From a virus, in the IMG/VR virus record IMGVR_UViG_3300036985_002072, positions 1 to 25,022 of that record: a stretch of 25,022 nucleotides of DNA. One strand, 5' to 3'. The notes under the pieces were generated by a model. It had not been told where the DNA came from. It was given only the letters and a program-made list of their open reading frames with translations, and did no database searches. Shown here piece by piece: positions 11,490 to 18,343 of the stretch; position 1 is the first letter of the stretch; every line of letters starts with the position of its first letter. Made by a program: the position numbers and the translations under genes.

Positions 11490-11630
11490 ATGGCAAAGTC
11501 AAAAGCAAAAATTCGTCGGGTCGTGAAATCGACCGCTGCATCCAAGGCATCCACTCTCAACATCGCTCGTAGCAAGACTTCCGGCACGCAAACCATCCCA
11601 TCCGGCGGTGGTGGAAAGGGCCAACGATGA
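11490..11630 (+). CDS. Small basic protein, 46 aa
   Basis: ATG two bases after the previous stop, with AGGAG about six bases upstream; its stop overlaps the next start (ATGA). The N-terminus is MAKSKAKIRRVVKSTAASKA and the C-terminus a Gly-rich tail (SGGGGKGQR). It is low-complexity and basic, similar in character to the neighbouring small proteins. Function unknown. Confidence 0.6.
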   Translation: MAKSKAKIRRVVKSTAASKASTLNIARSKTSGTQTIPSGGGGKGQR

Positions 11631-11824
11631 AAGCAAAATCACGATACGGATCCGGTGGCGCAAAGAATGGCGGCGATGACGGAGGAAACGGCGGTGGAAG
11701 CCGTGGTATGCATTTCAAGCGCAAGCCGCCATCCAAGCCGTTGGTTGCTGCACGAAAGGCTGCTGCGGTAAATGCAAGTACAGGAACTGGTACGGTTGCA
11801 GGTGGCGGCGGCGGAAAGAAGTGA
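11627..11824 (+). CDS. Small Gly/Lys-rich protein, 65 aa
   Basis: Starts in an ATGA overlap. The N-terminus is MKAKSRYGSGGAKNGGDDGG, the centre HFKRKPPSKPLVAARKAAAV, and the C-terminus Gly/Thr-rich (TGTGTVAGGGGGKK). The basic proline-containing centre flanked by Gly-rich linkers resembles 8735-8902 and 11490-11630 in style, suggesting a shared role, perhaps inside the capsid or in DNA binding. Not recognised as a named family. It ends eight bases before the portal gene. Confidence 0.6.
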   Translation: MKAKSRYGSGGAKNGGDDGGNGGGSRGMHFKRKPPSKPLVAARKAAAVNASTGTGTVAGGGGGKK

Positions 11825-11832
11825 GGTAATCG

Positions 11833-13611
11833 ATGCTCGACCTTTCGTTCGATTCCATCCGCCGAGAGGTGGAGAGCGCGGAACGATTCCGCGACACGCA
11901 CCTTTCGTCCCTTCGGACAATGGTCGAGAAGTACCACGGCCCCGCTTTCCGCGATGACCGCGCCGATCCATACATTGACGATCCTGAAAACTTCGGACAC
12001 GAGTATGTGTCGTTGGTGCTTCCTCGCATCATCCATGACACGCCAAAGTTCCGAGTGAAGTTGGGCGAGCCGATGCTCGACCTGATGATTGGGCGCAGGC
12101 TTCAGATCGCGATCAACCGTTGGTCACGCATCACGAAATTGCGCCGAACGCTGGAGCGTGTTGCTACCGACATGCTGTTCACCTACGGCGTTGCGATGAC
12201 GGTGAGTGAGCCACGGCCCGAGGTGAGGAAGACCGATGGAAAGGAGCCGTACCTTCCGCGCGTCTACCGCATCAGCCCCGAGCGGTTCTTCATGGATCCC
12301 GCCGCGACCCACATTGAAGACGCTCGGTTCATGGGCCATTGCTACGCGATGGACAAGAACGACCTCGTTGCGCGCGCGGAGAACGACAAGACTTACGACC
12401 TTGAGGCGATTCTCTCGATCCCGTCAGGAACTGACCTCGACGAGATCCGCGATGACAACGGCCGCGACATTGAGGATCGCAAGGAACTCGCCGTCTACGA
12501 AGTGTGGGTTCCTGAGTCAGACGAATCGGTAGCCGAGGAGATCGACGAACTGCTCGGCCCCGGCATGGTGAACGGGACGATCTACACCTTCGTGAAGGGT
12601 CGTTCGAAGTCCAGCAAATGGGACGGGTACATCAGGAAGCCCATACCGTACTTCGGGCCAAGGAATGGCCCGTACACCGTCTTCGGGGTGTACACCGTCC
12701 CTGATGACCCCTACCCGCTGTCGCCACTCATGGCGATTCAGTCGCAGGTCGAGGATCTCAACGCCCACCTGACGAGCGTGCGGTCGAGCGCGGCAGCCTA
12801 CAAGCGTCTCGTCATGGTCGATGCGCGCAACAGCAAACTGGCGCAGGACATCAAGGACAGGCCGCACGACTACATCGTCCTGTCGGAAAGCCTCGACAAG
12901 GACAAGGTGGTCAACCTTGAAGTTGGCGGCATCACCCAGCAGCAGGTGCAGTACTCGCAGATGGCGCAGGATCGCCTCGACCGCGTGTCGGGCATCCACG
13001 ATGCCATGCGCGGAAACATCCAAGGCTCGGCAACAGCGACCGAGGTCGCCGTGGCGGAATCGAGCGCCACCATGCGCATGGCGCACCTCAAGCGCCAATT
13101 CCAAGAGTCGGTCGATGACCTCGCTCGTTCAGTTTTGTGGTACATGTGGCACGACGATCGTGTCGCATTCCCGCTCGGGCGCGAGGGTGCAGAGGCGTTG
13201 CTTGAGGCTGACCCGAAGTTCACGGGCGGCGTGCGGATGCCGGGGTGGGAGGATCTTGAGGTGGCCGTCGATGCGTACAGCATGGAGCGCGTCTCCGAGG
13301 CGCTCGTGCAGAAGCGCGCGATGGAACTGCTTCAGATCACCACCTCGGTCGCGCAGGGCATGATGGCGATGCCGTTCATCAAGTGGCGCGAGATCCTGTC
13401 GGTGGTCGGAGATGCGCTGAACATGCCGCACCTCGCCGACATGATTGATCAGAACGCCATGATGCAGATGGCGCAGCAGCAGCAGGCCGCGCAGGCTGGG
13501 GCGATGCCCGGGCCGTCAGGTGGGCCGCCGCTGAACGAGATGGGCGAACCAAACCCGATCCCCGCAAGCAGCAGGGCAGGACTCCAAGGAGCCGCCAACA
13601 GGGCGATGTGA
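11833..13611 (+). CDS. Portal protein (podovirus type)
   Basis: 592 aa. The portal is the dodecameric ring at the DNA entry vertex that connects head, terminase and tail. Seen: an N-terminal helical region, the strand-rich stem/wing region (LPRVYRISPERFFMDP, KELAVYEVWVPE), PIPYFGPRNGPYTVFGVYTV, then PYPLSPLMAIQSQVEDLNAH leading to the long crown-side helices. A GNIQGSATATEVAVAESSAT block near residue 395 is typical of portals of short-tailed phages. The C-terminal 50 residues are Gln/Met/Pro-rich and probably flexible. Position before scaffold and capsid confirms the call. GAGG lies about ten bases before the ATG. Confidence 0.88.
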   Translation: MLDLSFDSIRREVESAERFRDTHLSSLRTMVEKYHGPAFRDDRADPYIDDPENFGHEYVSLVLPRIIHDTPKFRVKLGEPMLDLMIGRRLQIAINRWSRITKLRRTLERVATDMLFTYGVAMTVSEPRPEVRKTDGKEPYLPRVYRISPERFFMDPAATHIEDARFMGHCYAMDKNDLVARAENDKTYDLEAILSIPSGTDLDEIRDDNGRDIEDRKELAVYEVWVPESDESVAEEIDELLGPGMVNGTIYTFVKGRSKSSKWDGYIRKPIPYFGPRNGPYTVFGVYTVPDDPYPLSPLMAIQSQVEDLNAHLTSVRSSAAAYKRLVMVDARNSKLAQDIKDRPHDYIVLSESLDKDKVVNLEVGGITQQQVQYSQMAQDRLDRVSGIHDAMRGNIQGSATATEVAVAESSATMRMAHLKRQFQESVDDLARSVLWYMWHDDRVAFPLGREGAEALLEADPKFTGGVRMPGWEDLEVAVDAYSMERVSEALVQKRAMELLQITTSVAQGMMAMPFIKWREILSVVGDALNMPHLADMIDQNAMMQMAQQQQAAQAGAMPGPSGGPPLNEMGEPNPIPASSRAGLQGAANRAM

Positions 13612-13612
13612 C

Positions 13613-13903
13613 ATGAAGTACGAGTTCCTCGACTCCGATGGAAATGTGGTTGAAATCACGATGTTGATGCGTGACGCGCCTTCCATCGGCAGTATTATCA
13701 CACACGAAGGGCAAACCCTGACCCGTATTGCCAGCACTCCGCAGGTTGATCCGGGGACGAATCGAAGCCAGTATCCCTATGTCAGCACTTCGCTTCCGCG
13801 CAGGCTGGAAGGATGCAAGGCTACGAAGCAGGGGAAGCCCGTCATTATGTCGAAGCGCCATGAACGCGAAATCATGGCGCGGCACGGTTTCGAAAAGGAC
13901 TGA
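13613..13903 (+). CDS. FmdB-like small phage protein without cysteines, 96 aa
   Basis: The N-terminal part (MKYEFLDSDGNVVEITMLMR then DAPSIGSIITHEGQTLTRI) follows the layout of phage FmdB-type zinc-ribbon proteins ('Y-x-x-x-C-x-D-G...M-x-x-PxxG...C-x-x-C'), but the metal-binding cysteines are absent; the only Cys is in EGCKAT. The C-terminal block GKPVIMSKRHEREIMARHGF is characteristic of this phage group. It lies between portal and scaffold. The role is unknown; the fold may survive without zinc. Confidence 0.65.
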   Translation: MKYEFLDSDGNVVEITMLMRDAPSIGSIITHEGQTLTRIASTPQVDPGTNRSQYPYVSTSLPRRLEGCKATKQGKPVIMSKRHEREIMARHGFEKD

Positions 13904-13904
13904 A

Positions 13905-14762
13905 ATGTCAGAACCCGAAGTACCAGCCAAGCCCGTCGAAGAGACGCTCAATCCTGTCCAGCAACTCGCTGCGGAAGCCGCCATTGAAGCGGACAACTCC
14001 GAGAGCGAGGACGCTGTGCTGGATCGTCTCCTCGGCATCGACGAACCTGCTCCACGGCGGGTTGATCGCACGCCCGACCCCGTTGCTCCAGCGAATGATC
14101 CCGACTTCGATCGGGCGCTGAAGGCTCTGCAACGGGACGGCGTTCCGGCCGAGATCATCGACTCCATTCGCTCCGATCCTTCCAAGGTGAAGGACTGGGG
14201 GCTGAAGGCAGCGAAGAGGCAGGCCGATGTGGATTCATTCGGAGCCAAGAAGGCGAAGGCCGAGGAGGCTCCGAACACTTCACCGAGGAACTCCGCACAT
14301 TCGGATGACGGCGAGGCAGATGCCGACCCGCTTTCGCAGTTCGGGGACATCTTCGGAGACGAGGCTGCGAAGCCTCTTCGCACCATCACCGACCGTCTTC
14401 GCTCCGAGTTCGAAGAGAAGACCAAGGCGATGGAGGTGAAGTACGAGACCCGTAGCGCCTACGAGCGTCTCGCGCCGATGTACGGGAAGAACGCCCCGAC
14501 CATCGACGAGATCACCAAGGTGGCAGCGCAGATCGGGCGCGAGAATCCCGGTCAGTTCGAATCCATCTCGGACATCGTCCAAGAGGCGTTCCGAATGAGG
14601 GCAGGCGAGCCGAAGCGTTCCGATCCGAGGAACTCCGCGCGTCCGACCGTGGGCCAGCCGCCTGCGCGTCAGACCCGCGAGGTCGATCGTGAGGACGCTG
14701 TTCTCGACATCCTGCTTTCAGGCGGCACGCGCGCGGACGCTCTCCGAATCCTTTCACGCTAA
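13905..14762 (+). CDS. Scaffolding-type protein
   Basis: 285 aa from the ATG at 13905, two bases after the previous stop; longer frames overlap the preceding gene. It is acidic at the N-terminus, then highly charged and helical (KVKDWGLKAAKRQADVDSFG, LRSEFEEKTKAMEVKY), typical of procapsid scaffolds, which are placed between portal and capsid genes. The motif EDAVLDRLLG at residues 35-44 recurs as EDAVLDILLS at 263-272, close to the two ends. The C-terminal helix often docks on the capsid protein. The call relies on composition and position because scaffolds diverge beyond recognition. Confidence 0.78.
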   Translation: MSEPEVPAKPVEETLNPVQQLAAEAAIEADNSESEDAVLDRLLGIDEPAPRRVDRTPDPVAPANDPDFDRALKALQRDGVPAEIIDSIRSDPSKVKDWGLKAAKRQADVDSFGAKKAKAEEAPNTSPRNSAHSDDGEADADPLSQFGDIFGDEAAKPLRTITDRLRSEFEEKTKAMEVKYETRSAYERLAPMYGKNAPTIDEITKVAAQIGRENPGQFESISDIVQEAFRMRAGEPKRSDPRNSARPTVGQPPARQTREVDREDAVLDILLSGGTRADALRILSR

Positions 14763-14777
14763 CCCAAAGAGGGCATC

Positions 14778-16124
14778 ATGCCTGCAATCTCAACTTTCAA
14801 CGACTTTATGACCACCACCGGGCCGTCGTACCTGACGAGCGCCGATCAGGTCATCAACGAGGCTGTCAAGAACACCTACGCATTCAGCCGACTTCTCAAG
14901 GGCAAGTCCCGCGAGCAGACCATTCAGGGTGGAACCGAGATCCGCGATGTCATCATGTTCGATGACTCGCGCACCTACGACCACTACCAGCCGAACGACA
15001 CCTTCGTGTGGCGCAACCCGCAGGTCACCGACTATGTGCGCGCTCCGTGGCGCTTCCACATCGACCACATGTCGTGGACTGACGCTGAGGTCGAACTCAA
15101 CACGGGCGAGACCTCGGCCAACACCAAGGTCGCCTACAAGCGGCTGAAGCGCATCAAGGAGCAGCGCATGTGGACTTCGATGCTCAACGGCTTCGAAGAG
15201 GATCTGTGGGCTGTTCCGTCCGTGGCGAACATGGAGTCCGACAGCGGCAAGTTGCCGTACTCGCTCCCGTACTTCCTCACCGAGATCGCGCAGGACTTTG
15301 GTGGCGCTCTTGGTCGCCGTGGCACGGCTCCGTTCACCGCCAGCACCAACACGGCGCACACCGTCATGCGCATCTCTCCGTTCACGGAGAACCGCTGGAC
15401 GAATGTCGTTGAACTCTACAACTGCAAGTCAACGGCTCTGACTCCTCTCGGGGCTGACTGGGGTACGACCTCTAATGTGAGTCTCGCGTCGAACACGGTG
15501 TACTCGCAGGGAGCCGCCTCGACCGCATCGGTTGGGAACATCTTCAGCGCGATGGATGTGATGTTCATGCGTCTGAAGTACGAGGCTCCCAGCACCCGTC
15601 AGCAGTACTTTGAGAACGACAACCTCAATCGGCAGATGATCCTCACCAGCCGTGCTGGTGTTCAGCAGTACCGCAACGCGCTTCGTCTTTCCAACGACAC
15701 CCTCGTCTCGTATCAGGATGCTTCCTACAGCAGCCCTGCCTATGCAGGCATCGATGTCACCTACTGCTCCGACCTCGACAACGCCGCGATCTTCCCAGCG
15801 CAAAGCAGCAGCATGGCGGCGCAACAGTTCGTTGCAGCATCGACTGGCTACAACGCGCAGACTGCGTCAAATGGAAACTTCCCGCAGTTTGGAACTGAGT
15901 TCGGAACCAACACGATCGTGCAGGCTCCGCGCTACTTCTTCGTGAACGGCAACTACCTCACGCCGATCTTCCACGCTCGCCGCTACTTCAAGCAGCACGA
16001 GGTTCTCCGTCACCCCAACCAGCCGTTCACCTATGTCCAGCCCGTGGACTGCTGGTCGAACCTGTTCTGCAATTCTCGTCAGCGTCACGGCGTTGTCGCT
16101 CCAATCAATCTCGCTACCAGTTGA
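14778..16124 (+). CDS. Major capsid protein
   Basis: 448 aa, preceded by AAAGAGGG nine bases before the ATG. The N-terminus (FNDFMTTTGPSYLTSADQVI) leads into a region with paired strands and helices (GGTEIRDVIMFDDSRTYDHY, WRNPQVTDYVRAPWRFHIDH) as in HK97-fold capsid proteins of short-tailed phages. The C-terminal portion has YFFVNGNYLTPIFHARRYFK and RHPNQPFTYVQPVDCW. It assembles the icosahedral shell. Position after scaffold and before a decoration-like gene makes the identification strong even though I cannot name a closest relative. Confidence 0.88.
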   Translation: MPAISTFNDFMTTTGPSYLTSADQVINEAVKNTYAFSRLLKGKSREQTIQGGTEIRDVIMFDDSRTYDHYQPNDTFVWRNPQVTDYVRAPWRFHIDHMSWTDAEVELNTGETSANTKVAYKRLKRIKEQRMWTSMLNGFEEDLWAVPSVANMESDSGKLPYSLPYFLTEIAQDFGGALGRRGTAPFTASTNTAHTVMRISPFTENRWTNVVELYNCKSTALTPLGADWGTTSNVSLASNTVYSQGAASTASVGNIFSAMDVMFMRLKYEAPSTRQQYFENDNLNRQMILTSRAGVQQYRNALRLSNDTLVSYQDASYSSPAYAGIDVTYCSDLDNAAIFPAQSSSMAAQQFVAASTGYNAQTASNGNFPQFGTEFGTNTIVQAPRYFFVNGNYLTPIFHARRYFKQHEVLRHPNQPFTYVQPVDCWSNLFCNSRQRHGVVAPINLATS

Positions 16125-16145
16125 TCCCAAAGGAGGGACACACAC

Positions 16146-16694
16146 ATGATTCCAGGAATTCTCGTTCCTACTGGAAACCTCGGCGGACTCAATCCGCATC
16201 AAGTCACTTGTTCTCCGATTGCTGCGGTAGATGTTGCCGTTGGCGATTTGGTGATGTTCGATCTTGCTGCTACCAACAGCACCTACACCGATGCAGCGCA
16301 GATTGCTGACCTCGACCACAAGAAGAACCCCTTCAATGTCGTGGTTAAATCGGTTGCTGGTGTTGCTGGTACTTCTTCAGCGGGTGGTCAGGCCGTTGGT
16401 AAGGGCGGTGTCTTTGCCGTTGTGACTACGGCTGCTCTTGCTGGACAGCGGTGCGTTGTATGCGTCAGCGGTTTTGTTGACGCAAAGGTCACTACCGTTG
16501 CAACGACTGGTGAATGCACGGCAGGAAAGACTGTCTTGTTTAACGGAGTGGGTGTACTCACTTGCGTTGGTTTGGCATCGGCAACGGCAACGGGTGCGCC
16601 ACTTGGTATTGGTTTCACAAGTGTTGCCACATCAAGCACTACGGTGATGAAGGTGCTTTTTAACGGTTATGCATTCGCCATCGGCGGCGCGTGA
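16146..16694 (+). CDS. Head decoration-like protein, 182 aa
   Basis: Preceded by AAAGGAGGG, the strongest Shine-Dalgarno in the window, which fits a highly expressed virion protein. The protein is beta-rich and low in charge: MIPGILVPTGNLGG, AVGDLVMFDL, VGKGGVFAVVTTAALAGQRC, LFNGVGVLTCVGLA, VLFNGYAFAIGGA. Small beta-barrel proteins directly after the capsid gene usually cement or decorate the shell. There is no specific family match. It is followed by a 13-bp hairpin that may limit read-through into the tail genes. Confidence 0.65.
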   Translation: MIPGILVPTGNLGGLNPHQVTCSPIAAVDVAVGDLVMFDLAATNSTYTDAAQIADLDHKKNPFNVVVKSVAGVAGTSSAGGQAVGKGGVFAVVTTAALAGQRCVVCVSGFVDAKVTTVATTGECTAGKTVLFNGVGVLTCVGLASATATGAPLGIGFTSVATSSTTVMKVLFNGYAFAIGGA

Positions 16695-16709
16695 TCTGAA
16701 ACTTACTAC

Positions 16710-16739
16710 CGGGTGGCCGTGGGAAACCACGGCCACCCG
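16710..16739 (+). terminator. 13-bp GAAA-loop hairpin after the capsid genes
   Basis: CGGGTGGCCGTGG at 16710-16722 and its perfect complement at 16727-16739 around a GAAA tetraloop. It is followed by CTTCC, not a U-tract, and the next ATG is five bases away. It could be a partial terminator, a stabiliser of the capsid mRNA 3' end, or an RNase-processing site. It occupies the place where the next gene's ribosome site should be. Confidence 0.62.
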
Positions 16740-16744
16740 CTTCC

Positions 16745-17515
16745 ATGCTTACCTACGGTGGCCTTCGCCAGCACATCCTCCTCGCGCTCGGCGGCCAACC
16801 GTCGATCGTCAGCGGTGTCACGCAGAACCAGCGCATTGCCGAGATCGTCAATCAGGCTGGGAACTACCTGTTCTCCAAGCAATGGCGGTTCCGTGAGCGC
16901 ACGGGCCGCCCTGTCTCGCTGGTAGCCAATCAGAACTGGGCAGCGATGCCCGGTGATGCCGAGGAGATCATCAGCCTTGTCACAAAGGCTGGTCTCGGTT
17001 GGCGCGTCGAACTTACGAGTCCCGAGCAGATCGAACTGTTCCGCAACAGCATGGCCCCCGCGTTGCTGGACAGCGTCTACTACGCGGCTCTCTCTCGGCC
17101 GTGGGCGCAGGCAGACAATGTGACTCCTCTCGTAGCGGGGACTGCATTCCCTGCACCACGGCTCGATATCTACCCCACTCCGCAGGCGACCACGAACGAT
17201 GCCATCATCATGCGCTACCGCGCGGGATGGACGGCCGTCTCGGGCGAGACGAATGCGGTCACCCCCGACACCTACATCATCCCTGTTCCCCCGTATGTCG
17301 AGGCGCTCCTGATCGCCTACTGCCGCGCCTTCGCCGTTGCCTACGAAGACGAAGGACTGGCTGCGCGGCTGATCGAGATCGACAACGGCCCGATTTGGAA
17401 CGCGGCCGCCATCAAGGATGGCATTGCACAGAGAGACTACGGTCGCCTGAACCCCGTCCGTTCGGGTGCGTTTGTCTCCGATCCAGTTAGGTATCGCAGG
17501 GGATTCGTGCAATGA
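16745..17515 (+). CDS. Head-tail adaptor protein (gp11/gp4-like)
   Basis: 256 aa. The opening MLTYGGLRQHILLALGGQPS followed by RIAEIVNQAGNYLFSKQWRF is the arrangement seen in podovirus adaptors ('tail tubular protein A' type): an N-terminal helix, then a W-containing helix. A strand-rich core follows (LDIYPTPQATTNDAIIMRYR), then a helix with PPYVEALLIAYCRAFAVAYE. Adaptors form the ring under the portal to which the nozzle attaches, which fits the nozzle-like gene downstream. The start matches the family N-terminus, but no Shine-Dalgarno exists because a hairpin ends five bases upstream. The end overlaps the next gene (ATGA). Confidence 0.78.
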   Translation: MLTYGGLRQHILLALGGQPSIVSGVTQNQRIAEIVNQAGNYLFSKQWRFRERTGRPVSLVANQNWAAMPGDAEEIISLVTKAGLGWRVELTSPEQIELFRNSMAPALLDSVYYAALSRPWAQADNVTPLVAGTAFPAPRLDIYPTPQATTNDAIIMRYRAGWTAVSGETNAVTPDTYIIPVPPYVEALLIAYCRAFAVAYEDEGLAARLIEIDNGPIWNAAAIKDGIAQRDYGRLNPVRSGAFVSDPVRYRRGFVQ

Positions 17516-17781
17516 CGGAAGAGAGCAAGAAGAACTCGCAACTCGTGGCATCGTGGGCGCAGTTCGTCGCGATCTGCATCGGCATCAGTACGGTGCTGCT
17601 GAACATGGGCCGCAAGGATCAGCAGTTGGCTACTACCAGCGAGCAGGTCAAGGAGTTGAGCAACATCGTCTCCGACCTTGCCATGGCGCAGGTCGGCTTC
17701 AACCTCACGGATCAGCAGACCTCCGAGCGTCTGCGCGAACTAGCCGCACGGCTAGATCGTCTTGAAAGGAGCAAGTCGTGA
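17512..17781 (+). CDS. Small membrane-anchored coiled-coil protein, 89 aa
   Basis: Starts in an ATGA overlap. One hydrophobic segment (ASWAQFVAICIGISTVLLNM, about residues 13-32) is followed by a long heptad-like charged helix (SEQVKELSNIVSDLAMAQ, SERLRELAARLDRLERSK). The topology resembles inner-membrane spanin-type or holin-associated proteins. With the holin-like gene next and a lipoprotein two genes on, a lysis role is plausible but not proven. It overlaps the next gene by GTGA. Confidence 0.65.
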   Translation: MTEESKKNSQLVASWAQFVAICIGISTVLLNMGRKDQQLATTSEQVKELSNIVSDLAMAQVGFNLTDQQTSERLRELAARLDRLERSKS

Positions 17782-17987
17782 CTGAATTCATTCCTTCGTG
17801 GCGTACCACAGTTGCAGGCATTGGCGCGATGCTCGTCGCCATCGGCGGCGCAATTTCGGCGACCTTCGACAATGACCCCGCGACTGTCGCCGATTGGACT
17901 GCCGTCATCGCCGCCTGCATCGCTGGCTTCGGCCTGCTGTTTGCTCGCGACAACAAGGTCAGCAGCGAGAAGGCTGGCGCGAAGTGA
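17778..17987 (+). CDS. Holin-like small membrane protein, 69 aa
   Basis: GTG start in a GTGA overlap with AAAGGAG nine bases upstream. There are two hydrophobic segments (TVAGIGAMLVAIGGAISA and WTAVIAACIAGFGLLFA) with a short acidic loop between them, ending ARDNKVSSEKAGAK. This size, two-helix topology and the 'ARDN-x-V-x-S-E-x-AGAK' tail occur in phage membrane proteins often labelled holin-like. Holins permeabilise the inner membrane at lysis. No endolysin gene is seen in the window, so the lysis assignment is tentative. Confidence 0.65.
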   Translation: MTEFIPSWRTTVAGIGAMLVAIGGAISATFDNDPATVADWTAVIAACIAGFGLLFARDNKVSSEKAGAK

Positions 17988-18024
17988 CCCAAGGGTACGA
18001 CGATTGGTACGAGGAGAAAGCACC

Positions 18025-18252
18025 ATGCTCGACAGAGTCATCGCGCAAATTGTCCTTGGCCTCTTGTCGTACCTTGAAAAGCGCATGGAGCGTGGCTCCG
18101 TGGCACTCGATGCTGATATGGATCGTGATCGTCTTCGTCGTGGCGGCGCTCGCATTCGCGAGTGGCTGCGGAAGCAGGGCGGTGTTCATCAGCGACCAAA
18201 GTCCAGTCAGGATCGGGCCGGGGATCAAGGGACGAGTGTGGATGCTGATTGA
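18025..18252 (+). CDS. Small basic phage protein, 75 aa, overlapped by a lipoprotein gene
   Basis: The ATG at 18025 has GAGGAGAAAG just upstream. The N-terminus is amphipathic (MLDRVIAQIVLGLLSYLEKR), the centre strongly charged (DADMDRDRLRRGGARIREWL), and the C-terminus hydrophilic. The 'DAD-x-D-R-D-R-L-R-R-x-G-x-R-I-R-E-W' block matches a small conserved phage protein I have seen beside such lysis-like cassettes; the function is unknown. From 18110 onward a second frame encodes the lipoprotein, so the last 47 codons including the stop are dual-coding. Confidence 0.65.
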   Translation: MLDRVIAQIVLGLLSYLEKRMERGSVALDADMDRDRLRRGGARIREWLRKQGGVHQRPKSSQDRAGDQGTSVDAD

Positions 18253-18343
18253 TGGAGAGTGGATGCTGTCGAACAACAGCGTCGAATTGCCTGAAGGCAT
18301 GTACCTCGTGCCTCCGAGGTTTGTCGAGGAAGGTGACCAATGA
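18110..18343 (+). CDS. Phage lipoprotein, 77 aa, out-of-frame overlap (o-spanin-like arrangement)
   Basis: The ATG at 18110 lies inside the preceding gene in another frame; no good ribosome site is adjacent, so translation may be coupled. The N-terminus is a lipoprotein signal peptide: MLIWIVIVFVVAALAFASGC, with A-S-G-C as lipobox and C20 as the lipidated residue. The mature part SRAVFISDQSPVRIGPGIKG, then RVWMLIDGEWML, then PEGMYLVPPRFVEE, is a compact beta-type domain shared by a group of small phage lipoproteins. An outer-membrane lipoprotein nested in another small gene recalls Rz/Rz1 spanins, but the mature domain is not Rz1-like (not proline-rich). The stop overlaps the fibre start (ATGA). 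Confidence 0.7.
   Translation: MLIWIVIVFVVAALAFASGCGSRAVFISDQSPVRIGPGIKGRVWMLIDGEWMLSNNSVELPEGMYLVPPRFVEEGDQ

Noticed and set aside
13379-14425. Long minus-strand frame (348 codons) opposite portal end and scaffold
   Set aside because: Ser/Arg-rich shadow of GC-rich codons spanning three well-supported plus-strand genes; no start signals.
16706-17551. Minus-strand frame (281 codons) opposite the adaptor gene
   Set aside because: Composition and lack of a ribosome site mark it as a shadow; it also spans the hairpin and two plus-strand gene junctions.
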